This document shows, in pieces, positions 27,441-36,767 of a stretch of DNA of 64,000 bases. Numbering within the stretch: the first letter of the stretch is position 1; each line of letters opens with the position of its first letter. The notes beneath the pieces are model-generated. The model saw nothing but the letters and a program-made list of their open reading frames with translations, had not been told where the DNA came from and ran no database searches. Position numbers and translations under genes: made by a program. The DNA is taken from the NCBI RefSeq assembly GCF_045635475.1, contig NZ_JBJGXI010000015.1, positions 1 to 64,000 of the forward strand, written 5' to 3'. This DNA is from JBJGXI01 sp045635475. Lineage in GTDB: Bacteria > Bacillota > Bacilli > Bacillales > Amphibacillaceae.

Positions 27441-28205
27441 ATGTTAAAAACACTAAGCCTTGCTTTAGAAGTAATGAAAATGTTTACGAAAAATAAGCCA
27501 ACATGGGGAGGGCGAGAATTAGCGGCAGAATTAGATATTAACCATACAAAAATATACCGAATTTTAGAAACGTTAGAAATGCACCAATTCTTAATTAAAA
27601 ATAAAGAAACAAAGAAGTACTCCCTTGGTTTTGCAGTCTGGGAACTTGGAAATTCAATCTCGGAAAACTTCAATATAAAAGAAATAATACATCCTATTTT
27701 AGAAAAAGTTAGTGAAAGAACAAATGAATCTGTATTTCTTACTGTGTTGGATGGAGAAAATGGTTTAACTTTTGATGCAGTGGAAGCGAGGACTACGGTG
27801 CGATTCTCGGTTTCAATAGGGAGTCGAACTCCTTTACATGCCGGAGCATCCTATCGTGCTATATTAGCGCATATGCCAACTGAATTTATAGATAATTATT
27901 TAGCTAATAAGTTTATAAAATACACAGATAAAACGATGGTAGACCCGGAAGTAATTAGAGAAGATTTACAAATGATTTTGCAAAAGGGCTATGCAGTTAG
28001 TGAAGGTGAATATACAGAAGATGTAATTGCTGTTGCCATTCCTATTTTCAATAAAGAAAAGGTTATTGGCTCATTAACGGTATCAGGACCTAAATATCGT
28101 ATTGAAGAGAAACAAATTTTATTGTTTATTAGCGAGTTATCTCAAGCTGATATGGATCTCAAAACAGCTATGGAGAAATACGGCTCTAATTTTGGCTTGC
28201 TTTAA
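27441..28205 (+). CDS. IclR family transcriptional regulator
   Basis: 254-residue regulator: N-terminal winged helix (GGRELAAELDINHTKIYRILETLEMHQFL, residues about 20-50) and a C-terminal effector domain (SVSIGSRTPLHAGASYRAILAHM, EYTEDVIAVAIPIF) typical of IclR. AAAGGAGGG lies about 12 bases before ATG 27441. The two palindromes in the receptor/permease intergenic region are its probable operators, and a peptide breakdown product its probable ligand. Confidence 0.87.
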   Translation: MLKTLSLALEVMKMFTKNKPTWGGRELAAELDINHTKIYRILETLEMHQFLIKNKETKKYSLGFAVWELGNSISENFNIKEIIHPILEKVSERTNESVFLTVLDGENGLTFDAVEARTTVRFSVSIGSRTPLHAGASYRAILAHMPTEFIDNYLANKFIKYTDKTMVDPEVIREDLQMILQKGYAVSEGEYTEDVIAVAIPIFNKEKVIGSLTVSGPKYRIEEKQILLFISELSQADMDLKTAMEKYGSNFGLL

Positions 28206-28222
28206 CGAAAGGGGAATATAGC

Positions 28223-29128
28223 ATGGATTTAATCGATATTGCTAAATCAGTACTACGACAAAATATGCATGTAAGAACAGATGAACGTGTTCTTGTTATA
28301 ACAGATGATGAAAAACATGATATTGCAGATTTATTTTACCAAGCTGGTAAAGCGCTCTCCTCCGAGTCTATTATTGTCAAAATGCCAACCCGACAAAAAT
28401 CTGGTGAAGAACCATCTCAAATGATTGCTTCCTTAATGACGGTGGCAGACGTGATATTATGTGTAACCGAACATTCACTGACGCACACACAAGCTAGAAA
28501 ACAAGCTTGTGATGCAGGCGCAAGAGTGGCTACCATGCCGGGTATAACATTAGATATGCTTGAAAACGGTGCGATTTCTGCTGATTATAATGAAGTTCAA
28601 GAGCTTACTGAAGAATATTGTCAGCAATTAGAGCGTGGTGAGACTGTGAAGATTGTGAAAGAAAATCATGAGTTAACTTTCTCTATCAAAGGAAGAAAGA
28701 GTATCAGAAGTACAGGTGTTTTTAAACAAAAAGGTGAATCAGGCAACGTGCCTTCGGGTGAAAGCTACATAGCGCCAATAGAAGATTCTGCGAATGGTAC
28801 GATGATGATTGACGGGTCTGTAAGCAATATCGGCGTACTTGACGAACCGATTATCTTAAAGATTGAATCAGGAAGATTAGTGGACGCAACAGGGGCAAAT
28901 GGACAAAAACTATTAGCGCTATTAGGAGATGGAGATGGGCGTACCATTGCCGAATTCGGTATTGGTACAAATAAAAAAGCGCGACTAATTGGAAATGTTT
29001 TAGAAGATGAAAAAGTATTCGGGACCGTACATATCGCCTTTGGAAGCAACAAATCCTTCGGAGGAAAAACCGAAGCAGGCGTACATATCGATTGTATTAT
29101 TAAAGAGCCGGAATTTTGGATAGAGTAG
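28223..29128 (+). CDS. Aminopeptidase, M29-like (leucyl aminopeptidase family)
   Basis: 301-residue protein of the thermophilic-aminopeptidase (M29)-like family that also contains 2,5-dihydroxypyridine dioxygenase NicX. Visible are NMHVRTDERVLVITDDEKHDI, the metal-binding region NVPSGESYIAPIEDSANG, the AEFGIGTN segment, and the C-terminal HIAFGSNKSFGGKTEAGVHID. The Glu and His of these segments correspond to metal ligands of the family. It is encoded 17 bases after iclR-like gene and ends the locus. Substrate is unknown; a peptidase role fits the neighbourhood better than a dioxygenase. Confidence 0.78.
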   Translation: MDLIDIAKSVLRQNMHVRTDERVLVITDDEKHDIADLFYQAGKALSSESIIVKMPTRQKSGEEPSQMIASLMTVADVILCVTEHSLTHTQARKQACDAGARVATMPGITLDMLENGAISADYNEVQELTEEYCQQLERGETVKIVKENHELTFSIKGRKSIRSTGVFKQKGESGNVPSGESYIAPIEDSANGTMMIDGSVSNIGVLDEPIILKIESGRLVDATGANGQKLLALLGDGDGRTIAEFGIGTNKKARLIGNVLEDEKVFGTVHIAFGSNKSFGGKTEAGVHIDCIIKEPEFWIE

Positions 29129-29144
29129 GGACGGAATCGTCCCC
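29126..29144. terminator. Bidirectional hairpin between convergent genes
   Basis: GGGACG / CGTCCC stem with a 4-base loop, between the stops of the aminopeptidase and the leftward FMN gene. The short stem and C-rich tail make it a modest terminator. Confidence 0.45.
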
Positions 29145-29148
29145 TGTC

Positions 29149-30699
29149 TCAAGATAGATATTCTTTCAATCGGGACCGGTAAATCAGATGTTCTCTTGAA
29201 AATTTCGTCGGGCTATCTAATCCTGCTACGGCAGCTAAATCAAATAAGTCGTTTCTTAAAGTAATCACATAATTAGCAACTCGATACTTTTTCTCATCAA
29301 CGGTCAAGGCCTTTTGTAGTTTCTCGTCAGTCGTCGCTACACCAACGGGGCAGGTATTGGTATGACATACCTGCGCCATAATACACCCGACACTGATCAT
29401 GAAGCCTCTGGCAATATTAATCAGATCTGCACCAAGACATAATGCCATCGCGATTTTATCCGGAGTTATCAATTTACCTGATGCGATGATTTTGGTATGG
29501 TTTCTCAGCTGATATTTTTTTAAGCAGTCCTCAACAAGTGGTATCGCAGCAAAGGCAGGTAAACCTACAGAATAAGCTAATCCATAGTATGAAGCACCTG
29601 TCCCTCCTTCGCTACCATCTACGGTGATAAAATCAGGAACAATATTAATTTCAGCCATCGCTTTGACTAATCGTTCCACCTGTCTGTCATTACCTACGAC
29701 TATTTTAATGCCAACCGGTTTTCCTCCAACTTCACGCAATTCATCTACAAATGCAAGTAACTGTTCTGGAGAAGAAATGCCCGGAAATCGATTGGGACTG
29801 TTCACATCCTGTCCGACATCAATTTTCCTGATTTCAGCAATTTCTTTTGTTATTTTGCCGCCATCCACATGTCCTCCTTTTGTCTTAGCCCCCTGACCAA
29901 GCTTCAATTCAAATGCTTTAATCTGATCGGTGTTGGCATGTTTTTTAAACTGTTCCCAGGAAAAATCTCCATTATGTGTACGCACGTCATAAAGCCCCGG
30001 ACTAATTTGCATGATAAGATCTGTATTGCCTTTTAAGTGATACGGTGAAACGCCGCCTTCCCCGGTATTCATCCATGTACCTCCAGCTATTCCAAGCCCC
30101 ATCGATAAGGCAGATATCGCATTTTCACCAAGTGCACCATAACTCATGGCTGACTGACCGATTAATCCATTTATGTAGAATGGATGTCGGGCTGTTTCTT
30201 TTCCGAGAACAACTGTGTCATCATGACCGAGCAGATATGGATCCATTTCAACTTCAGATTGATGCTCTTTTCTGTTAAACAGATTTTCCTGCTCCAGCTG
30301 ATAAACGAGACTAGTGACGCTTGGGTACTTGCCAATCTTTAGTTCATCTTTCATTAACGGGAACATATTGTTGACAAGAAAATATCCGTCTTCTTCAAAG
30401 TTGATAACAGCGCCATAACTCATCAGACTGCTGTTATACTTTCCAGCCTTTACTACGAATTCAAATTGTTTCCGATTAAAAGGCTCTCCTTCGCGGTCAT
30501 TTAAATATAAATACTGTCGTAATTCCGGTCCTATTTTTTCCAATATATAGCGCATCTTTCCTAAAATCGGATAATTTATTAGTACGGAATGCTGATTCTG
30601 TTTGCCGTCATGCAGGTACAATCTTAATAGCAAAAAACCAGGGACGACAATAAGAAGCAGCAACAAGACAATTATTCCGATTAATATTGATGTTTCCAT
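29149..30699 (-). CDS. FMN-binding glutamate synthase-family protein
   Basis: 516-residue protein with one N-terminal membrane helix (LIGIIVLLLLLIVVPGFLLL) and a domain related to the synthase part of glutamate synthase: GQSAMSYGALGENAISALS, VDGSEGGTGASYYGLAYSVG, ADLINIARGFMISVGCIMA and the Fe-S/FMN-type CHTNTCPVGVAT. It lacks the amidotransferase domain, as does Bacillus YerD. It lies downstream of the oxidase genes and, from spacing (19 bases), probably in their operon. The reaction is not known; a membrane-tethered flavin oxidoreductase feeding the respiratory chain is possible. Confidence 0.82.
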   Translation of the reverse strand: METSILIGIIVLLLLLIVVPGFLLLRLYLHDGKQNQHSVLINYPILGKMRYILEKIGPELRQYLYLNDREGEPFNRKQFEFVVKAGKYNSSLMSYGAVINFEEDGYFLVNNMFPLMKDELKIGKYPSVTSLVYQLEQENLFNRKEHQSEVEMDPYLLGHDDTVVLGKETARHPFYINGLIGQSAMSYGALGENAISALSMGLGIAGGTWMNTGEGGVSPYHLKGNTDLIMQISPGLYDVRTHNGDFSWEQFKKHANTDQIKAFELKLGQGAKTKGGHVDGGKITKEIAEIRKIDVGQDVNSPNRFPGISSPEQLLAFVDELREVGGKPVGIKIVVGNDRQVERLVKAMAEINIVPDFITVDGSEGGTGASYYGLAYSVGLPAFAAIPLVEDCLKKYQLRNHTKIIASGKLITPDKIAMALCLGADLINIARGFMISVGCIMAQVCHTNTCPVGVATTDEKLQKALTVDEKKYRVANYVITLRNDLFDLAAVAGLDSPTKFSREHLIYRSRLKEYLS

Positions 30700-30718
30700 T
30701 TATCTTACATCCTTCCTG

Positions 30719-33202
30719 TCATACTAAATATGGCAAATAAACGAATAGGATAATAAACATCCAGATTAAATCTACAAAGTGCCAATAATATTCAAAAACG
30801 GTCATTTTTTCATCATACAATGTCAACGGTATATGTTTTCGAATAGATTGTGTGTATAACTGAATCAGCCATCCAAGTCCAAAACAGATATGTGCGGCAT
30901 GAAATCCAACCAACACATAAAAGGAAGAAAGAAACAGGCTGGATGATATCGTATATCCTTGCGCCCAGTAATGATAAAAATCGTATACTTCTACGATTAA
31001 AAATAGAAATCCTAGCAGAAAAGTCACAATAATCCCAAGATGTTGAATCAACTGCTTACTGCTAGTAGCTTTCCGGCTGAAGGTCAGTGTTACGCTACTT
31101 GATACTAGAAAAATAGTAGAGAGAATCACTGATTTTGCTTCAAAAAGCTGCGATGGATCAGGACCTGCTTTAGATGGCGTGAACAAGATATACGTAACAA
31201 ATAAAATCGTAAACATGGTGGCATCGATAACGAGATAACCGAAAAACCCGAGTTTTTTGTCCTTGAATAGCGACTGACGATCCGATTTACTAAATTGTAT
31301 TTGGCGATAGACTTCTTTTTTAGGGTCACGCCAGGAAAAACAAATGATCAGTACTAAAATAGCTACAGATAAACCACCAGCGATGGTAAGCCACCCGTAA
31401 ATCATCGCTAAGCTGAATAAGAGCATGCTTCCGGCAATCAAAGCCGGTAAAACTGTATCCGTTGAAACTGGCATGGCACGGGTGTTACTCGTATAGTTCA
31501 TCGTTTCATTCGTTTCTTTTGCCCGCCCTAAAGGATCTCTTCCTTCCACAACTGGTGAAGGGACAAAGCGGTTTTCCTCCGGTGGTGAGGCAACCGTCCA
31601 TTCCAGTGTACGGCCATCCCAACAATCCGCTTCTACTCGTTCAGAGGATTTTGCTGTCTGATAAATATTCCAGATAAAGAACAGCATACTGATCCCCATC
31701 ATAAATGCACCAACAGTGCTTACCGCATTAAATACAAACACATGATCTTCCCAAAGATAGGTGTAGACACGGCGTGGCATGCCTTGCAGTCCAGCAAAAT
31801 GCATCGGCATGAAAGTAAAATGAAAGCCAATAACAAATAACCAAAAGTGCCATTTCCCTAGTGTTTCATCTAACTTTTTCCCAGTTATTTTAGGATACCA
31901 ATAATAAATTCCTGAAAATATTCCTAAAATGGTGGCGCCAATGATGACATAGTGAAAATGACCAACTACAAAGTAACTGTCATGAAATTGAAAATCTGCA
32001 GCTGGTACAGCAAGCATGACCCCAGTTACTCCGCCAATCACAAAGGATGGAATAAATCCAACAGCAAATAACATCGGGGTGGTAAATTGAATGTTTCCAC
32101 CACGCATCGTAAACAGCCAGTTAAATATTTTGATGCCAGTTGGAATTGCAATCATCATTGTTGTAATCGCAAAAAAAGTGTTAATCAGTGGGCCGAGTCC
32201 GACCGTGAACATATGGTGCACCCAAACCATAAAGCCTAAAAAGCCGATTAAGATAATCGAAAAAATCATCGAACGATAACCGAAAACAGCCTTTTTTGAA
32301 AACGTTGAAATCACATCAGAAAAGATTCCAAAAGCAGGCAAAGCAAGCACATACACTTCGGGATGACCAAAGATCCAAAACAAATGCTGCCAATAAACAG
32401 GATTTCCCCCGTCTGCATTGAAAAAGGCTGTTCCGAATAATCTGTCAAACATTAATAAAAATAATGCTGCTGATAATGTACTAAAGGCCACGATAATAAG
32501 AAAAGAGGTAACCAGTGTACTCCACGTAAACAACGGCATCCGCAATAGCTTCATACCGGGAGTTCTGTTCCGGATGATTGTCACGATCATGTTTATGGCA
32601 GTCAGCAGTGTCCCAAGACCTGATATTTGTAAACTGAATACATAAAAATCATTACCAGCACTTGAGGTAAAGCTGTTATCACTTAATGGCGCATATGCTG
32701 TCCAGCCTGCATTAGGGGGAGATCCTAGAAAAAAGGAAAGGTTAAAGAGTAGCGCCCCGCTAAAGAACAACCAGAAGCTGAGTGAATTTAATAGTGGAAA
32801 TGCTAAATCCTTTGCACCAATTTGCAATGGTACAGCAACATTCATCAGACCGATCAGTAAAGGCATTGCCACAAAAAAGATCATCACAGTACCATGAGTA
32901 GTAAATAAACCATTGTATTTATCACCCTGAAATACCCAAAAATCTAGCTCTGGTGCTAGCAGTTGCGTCCGAATTAGTAACGCATCCATTCCTCCCCGAA
33001 AAAAGAACAACACACCACTGAGTAAATACAACAGCCCGATTTTCCGGTGATCTGTTGTTCGAATATAGCTCCATACCACTCCCCATTTTTGGTGCTTCGA
33101 AATTAAATAAATAAGAAAAAAGAATGCAATAATTGACACAATCCAGGCAGCAATCACGTCTGAGGCCTGGTATAAGGTATCATAGGATATTTCGAAATTC
33201 AT
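30719..33202 (-). CDS. Cytochrome c oxidase, fused subunits I and III
   Basis: 827 residues. Residues about 1-550 are subunit I of a type-A haem-copper oxidase: haem a His in THGTVMIF (103), D-channel segment GAKDLAFP, IFGHPEVY with proton-channel Glu (282) and cross-linked Tyr (284), copper histidines HH (329-330), and VGHFHY with both haem His (415, 417). From about 650 onward it resembles subunit III (LGFFGYLVIDATMFTILF, GFHAAHICFGLGWLI, WHFVDLIWMFIIL). Separate ctaD and ctaE genes are the norm in Bacillus; a I+III fusion is known in Thermus and some other bacteria. No subunit IV gene or haem A synthesis gene lies nearby. Confidence 0.92.
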   Translation of the reverse strand: MNFEISYDTLYQASDVIAAWIVSIIAFFFLIYLISKHQKWGVVWSYIRTTDHRKIGLLYLLSGVLFFFRGGMDALLIRTQLLAPELDFWVFQGDKYNGLFTTHGTVMIFFVAMPLLIGLMNVAVPLQIGAKDLAFPLLNSLSFWLFFSGALLFNLSFFLGSPPNAGWTAYAPLSDNSFTSSAGNDFYVFSLQISGLGTLLTAINMIVTIIRNRTPGMKLLRMPLFTWSTLVTSFLIIVAFSTLSAALFLLMFDRLFGTAFFNADGGNPVYWQHLFWIFGHPEVYVLALPAFGIFSDVISTFSKKAVFGYRSMIFSIILIGFLGFMVWVHHMFTVGLGPLINTFFAITTMMIAIPTGIKIFNWLFTMRGGNIQFTTPMLFAVGFIPSFVIGGVTGVMLAVPAADFQFHDSYFVVGHFHYVIIGATILGIFSGIYYWYPKITGKKLDETLGKWHFWLFVIGFHFTFMPMHFAGLQGMPRRVYTYLWEDHVFVFNAVSTVGAFMMGISMLFFIWNIYQTAKSSERVEADCWDGRTLEWTVASPPEENRFVPSPVVEGRDPLGRAKETNETMNYTSNTRAMPVSTDTVLPALIAGSMLLFSLAMIYGWLTIAGGLSVAILVLIICFSWRDPKKEVYRQIQFSKSDRQSLFKDKKLGFFGYLVIDATMFTILFVTYILFTPSKAGPDPSQLFEAKSVILSTIFLVSSSVTLTFSRKATSSKQLIQHLGIIVTFLLGFLFLIVEVYDFYHYWAQGYTISSSLFLSSFYVLVGFHAAHICFGLGWLIQLYTQSIRKHIPLTLYDEKMTVFEYYWHFVDLIWMFIILFVYLPYLV

Positions 33203-33394
33203 ATCGGTCCTTCTTTCTTTCGGGTTCTCCTAGGGAAGGCAGTTACTTTTAGCCTTCATCATTGATGGAGAAACCGACGTAATCTTGGGTTAGTGTTTTC
33301 ACTTACTACTGGCAAAGGAACAATACTGAAGCCACCGCAGTGCGTATTTTTTGCGCAATAGCAGCAATCTTTAACAATAAGCCTTCGTGAAAAT

Positions 33395-34093
33395 TTATTG
33401 GTTGAGCCAATGCTGAAATGCCTGTGCAGATAATACATGTGCTGTGAAACGCATCCGACTGTGTTCAATACCGCAAAATTCTGCGCATTTTCCTTGGTAC
33501 ACGCCTTCCTCCATATCGGCAATAGTCAGGCTGTTTTCCTGATCTGGAAGGACATCAACCTTACCGCCAAGAGACGGAATCCAGAAAGAATGGATCACAT
33601 CGTTTGATTGAAGATGAAAGACGACTTCCTGATTACTGGGTAGGTACAAATTATTTGTAGACGTTTCTCCATTTTCATAACGGAACTGCCAGCTGTACCG
33701 CTCAGCTGTGACCTGAATATGAACCTGGTCTTCCTGCTGTTTTTCTGTTGATACGTACTGATTAGGTGATTGCTGATAAGTGACTATAACGGTTGGAACT
33801 GCCAATATGGTTAACAAAATAATTGGCAATATGGTCCATAGCAATTCCAACCGCCTATTATCATCCGGATAGTTATACGTTGAGTGCGCGCTGTTTCCGG
33901 CGCGATATTTGCGAATAAAATGTGCGAACAAGCTAAACACAATCAGCAGAACGACAAGCATCAGAAAAAAACTGAAATATATTAAATCGGATTGGGCACT
34001 GGCGGTTTTACTCGCAGGATCTAGCACCCTGAGCGAACAGCCGCTTGTTAATAAAGTAGGTAGACAACAGATAAGCACTAGTAAATATTTCAT
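33395..34093 (-). CDS. Cytochrome c oxidase subunit II
   Basis: 232-residue lipoprotein: signal peptide ending in lipobox LLTSGC, two membrane helices, then a cupredoxin domain. The binuclear CuA site is complete in GKCAEFCGIEHSRM (two Cys, His, Met) with the upstream His in VIHSFWIP, so the electron donor is cytochrome c rather than quinol. It ends shortly after the CuA loop, without the C-terminal haem-c domain found in Bacillus CtaC, so a separate cytochrome c must dock. A 192-base gap separates it from subunit I+III. Confidence 0.92.
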   Translation of the reverse strand: MKYLLVLICCLPTLLTSGCSLRVLDPASKTASAQSDLIYFSFFLMLVVLLIVFSLFAHFIRKYRAGNSAHSTYNYPDDNRRLELLWTILPIILLTILAVPTVIVTYQQSPNQYVSTEKQQEDQVHIQVTAERYSWQFRYENGETSTNNLYLPSNQEVVFHLQSNDVIHSFWIPSLGGKVDVLPDQENSLTIADMEEGVYQGKCAEFCGIEHSRMRFTAHVLSAQAFQHWLNQ

Positions 34094-34103
34094 TTGAAAG
34101 CTC

Positions 34104-35828
34104 CTATAATAGTCTCTTCAATACTGTTTTTAACGGCGGCATATCCAAATCGTCATTACCTTCAATAACTTTTTTCCACAGATGCTTGGAATAGGATGCA
34201 GCCTGTGACCATTCAATTTTTCCAGGAAGAGGTGCACGATCATCTATTTCCACATTTATAATTACAGGTCGTTTGCTTTTTTTAGCAGCAGTTAAAGCAG
34301 CTGCTAATTCCTGTTTATTTCTTACTTGATAGCCCTCGCCTCCAGAAATTTCGGCAAACTGATGATATTGAAACGGTTGTAAATCAGTCTGGTATGGTAT
34401 GTTTCCTAATTGCTCCTGTTCGTATTTTATCATTGCGATTTTTTCATTGTTCAGTATGATCACTGTAATGGGAAGCTGATATTTTACCGCGGTTAAGAAA
34501 TCTTGCATCACCATTGAAAATCCACCATCACCACAAATGGCGACCACTTGCCGGTCTGGTTCATTCACTTTTGCGGCAATCGCTCCAGGCAATCCGCAGC
34601 CCATTGTTGCTAACCAACTTGACGTTACAAACCGCTGATTGGTGAGTCGAAAAAATCTTGCAGTCCAGGACGTAACATTGCCGACATCGACCGATAAAAT
34701 CGCGTCATCCTCAATAAAGCTATGTAATTGATCAATAACCTGTGGCCCTTCTAGTGACTTATCTTCGGGTGATTCGGCAGCGATCCCATCAAGATGCTTC
34801 CACCAATTTTGCATATTTTTCTGACATGCTTGTAAAAAATTCCGGTTTTCCCTGTAATTAAGCTGTTCATTGAAACCAGTGAGCATATGCTTTGCAGAAC
34901 AAATAAGCCCAACGTCTACCGGATACCATTTGCCAATACTGCTTGGATTGATATCGATTTGAACAGCGGGTACCTGCTTTGGTAAAAATTCACGATAAGG
35001 ATAAGAGGTGCCGATTAGTAATAGCAAATCTGTTTCCTGCATGGCCTCATAAGCTGGTTTCGTTCCAATTTGACCGAGATTCCCTAGGTTTAGTGGATGC
35101 TCGTCCGGCAACACACCTTTCCCCCTTAGAGAAACAACAACAGGAGCAGCGATTTTTTCTGCGAACTCAATTAATTCACTTCTTGCATCGAGTACGCCTC
35201 TGCCGGCTAAAATAACCGGCTTTTCTGCTTGCTCTATCAGTGCAGCAGCATTCTTCAAGCTAGTATGGTCTGGCAGTATATGATATTCACTCGTAACGGT
35301 TGAACGTAGTTTTGGTTTGTGGACTTTCGCTTTAAACAAATCATCGGGTACGGTAATCACAGACACACCTTTTTTCTCATATGCCTCTTTGAGGGCCTGC
35401 TTCAAAAGAGGTTCCATCTGTTCACCAGAAGTAATACGTCTGTTAAAAACAGCTACATCATCAAATAACCGTTCGAGGTTAACCTCCTGAAAATTTTCTG
35501 TTCCTAACAAATCGTGTGATATTTGCCCAGTAATCACTAGCATCGGGGCTTGGTCCTCTTTAGCATCATACATGCCATTCAATAAATGGATGGCACCAGG
35601 TCCACCAATCGAAACACAAACACCAATTTGGTTCGAAAGCTTAGCCTCTGCTGATGCCGCAAGTGCTGCAACTTCCTCATGCCGCACCTGTATAAACTGG
35701 ATCTCATCTTTAGATTTTCTAAATTCTTCGATCAGGTTATTGACCGAGTCACCTGGATAACCGTACACATGGTTAACTTTCCAATCATTTAATATGCTGA
35801 CCACAGCCTCGGATGCCTTCATCGCCAT
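34104..35828 (-). CDS. TPP-dependent pyruvate oxidase-like enzyme
   Basis: 574-residue thiamine-diphosphate enzyme of the acetolactate synthase/pyruvate oxidase superfamily. Residues about 1-170 hold the pyrimidine-binding Glu in RHEEVAALAASAEAKL, the middle domain is of the FAD/nucleotide type (VILAGRGVLDARSELIE), and the C-terminal domain carries the TPP motif GDGGFSMVMQDFLTAVKYQ...NNEK. It resembles Bacillus YdaP and E. coli PoxB. AGGAG precedes ATG 35828 closely and ATG 35822 at better spacing. Placed first in a leftward run with oxidase subunits, it may deliver electrons from pyruvate to the chain and form acetate. Confidence 0.82.
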   Translation of the reverse strand: MAMKASEAVVSILNDWKVNHVYGYPGDSVNNLIEEFRKSKDEIQFIQVRHEEVAALAASAEAKLSNQIGVCVSIGGPGAIHLLNGMYDAKEDQAPMLVITGQISHDLLGTENFQEVNLERLFDDVAVFNRRITSGEQMEPLLKQALKEAYEKKGVSVITVPDDLFKAKVHKPKLRSTVTSEYHILPDHTSLKNAAALIEQAEKPVILAGRGVLDARSELIEFAEKIAAPVVVSLRGKGVLPDEHPLNLGNLGQIGTKPAYEAMQETDLLLLIGTSYPYREFLPKQVPAVQIDINPSSIGKWYPVDVGLICSAKHMLTGFNEQLNYRENRNFLQACQKNMQNWWKHLDGIAAESPEDKSLEGPQVIDQLHSFIEDDAILSVDVGNVTSWTARFFRLTNQRFVTSSWLATMGCGLPGAIAAKVNEPDRQVVAICGDGGFSMVMQDFLTAVKYQLPITVIILNNEKIAMIKYEQEQLGNIPYQTDLQPFQYHQFAEISGGEGYQVRNKQELAAALTAAKKSKRPVIINVEIDDRAPLPGKIEWSQAASYSKHLWKKVIEGNDDLDMPPLKTVLKRLL

Positions 35829-35962
35829 TACACTCCTATTCTACTAATATTATAAGTACTGTTTACCTCGTTATTGGAGAATTAAACCTTTTTTGGGGTG
35901 GGGGCCACTTAGCGCTGTTGTGGTAAGATGTCGTGTTCAAGTAGAAGAAATAGTTGGCTTTT

Positions 35963-36009
35963 TAAAAAAAACAGGGTGCCCACATCAAATTAGTAAATGG
36001 ACACCCTGC
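35963..36009 (-). terminator. Terminator of the eroded chemoreceptor gene
   Basis: CAGGGTG-CCA / TGGACACCCTG arms followed on the minus strand by a run of eight T. It overlaps the 3' end of the MCP relic, whose ancestral transcript it ended. Confidence 0.75.
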
Positions 36010-36440
36010 TGCTTTGATTGACTAAATTGTTTAATCTGGTTTTGTAAACTTTTTGCCATTTCAGCTAATGATTCCGCAGCTTGGGCAAATTCTCCCATCA
36101 CGCATGCTTGCTCTTCAGTTGCCGCTGAAACACTATTGGCGTGATCGCTAGTATTATGAGAGATGTTTTGGACATTACTAGATTTTACAATGAAATTTTC
36201 CAGCCTACTTTTGATAATGTATTTCATATTCTGTATCCCCAACAGTCGAAGTAATTTGACCACTTTCCGTTTGTAACAATTGATCAACATTAGTTCCACT
36301 TGATAGCTCGTCAGCTACATTTGCTGTTAATATTTTTTCTTGGTCTGGATTTGTTAGAAATGTACTATCAGGCAGGACAATCACTGCATAACCGTTTTCC
36401 TCGAATTTATTGGACGATTGTTTAGGTGAAATCGAGGGGA
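35985..36440 (-). pseudogene. Eroded methyl-accepting chemotaxis protein
   Basis: Reading leftward, one frame (about 36240-36440) encodes a sensor-domain piece including GYAVIVLPDSTFL, ANVADELSSG and STVGDTEYEIHYQK, then stops. A different frame then gives a chemoreceptor C-terminus with SNVQNISHNTSDHANSVSAA, TEEQ and a coiled SLAEMAKSLQNQIKQF. The HAMP and most of the signalling domain are missing. The gene is therefore destroyed by an internal deletion and a frame change. Confidence 0.72.
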
Positions 36441-36714
36441 TGTGTATTGGGAATTTTTGGTGAGTTTGAGGGTTGGGGTGGTATCACTTCTAGAGATTTG
36501 GCACAAAGGTGTCGCTTACTATTAAAAGTGGGTTGGTTTAGTCGCAAGATTGTCCTACAATAGATATTATTCCTAGTTAGCTCCATAAATTAAGTGACAT
36601 AGATCCCACGCAAAAACCGAGCCGTTTCTACAAAAACACACATTTTTTCACAAAAACATGAGAAAATTGTCACACGATTATAGAATAAATTACCAGATAA
36701 ATATATCATAAAGC
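36441..36714. other. Intergenic, no gene seen
   Basis: AT-rich leader of the giant regulator gene. No open frame with ribosome site or recognisable RNA was found. Confidence 0.4.
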
Positions 36715-36737
36715 CTATATCTTTTGTATTATATAAG
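36715..36737 (+). promoter_or_regulatory. Promoter-like motif before the LuxR regulator gene
   Basis: The stretch CTATATCTTTTGTATTATAT resembles CTATAACTTTTGGTATATGG before galU and the related site before the third cyclase gene. It includes a TATTAT-type -10 candidate about 35 bases before the start codon. Shared sequence is visible; autoregulation is inferred. Confidence 0.35.
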
Positions 36738-36767
36738 TAACAAAAATTAGGGGTATGAGGGGATAGG

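Noticed and set aside
33259..33522. 87-codon leftward frame overlapping the subunit II gene
   Set aside because: Overlaps the CuA coding sequence in another frame; its composition follows that of the real gene.
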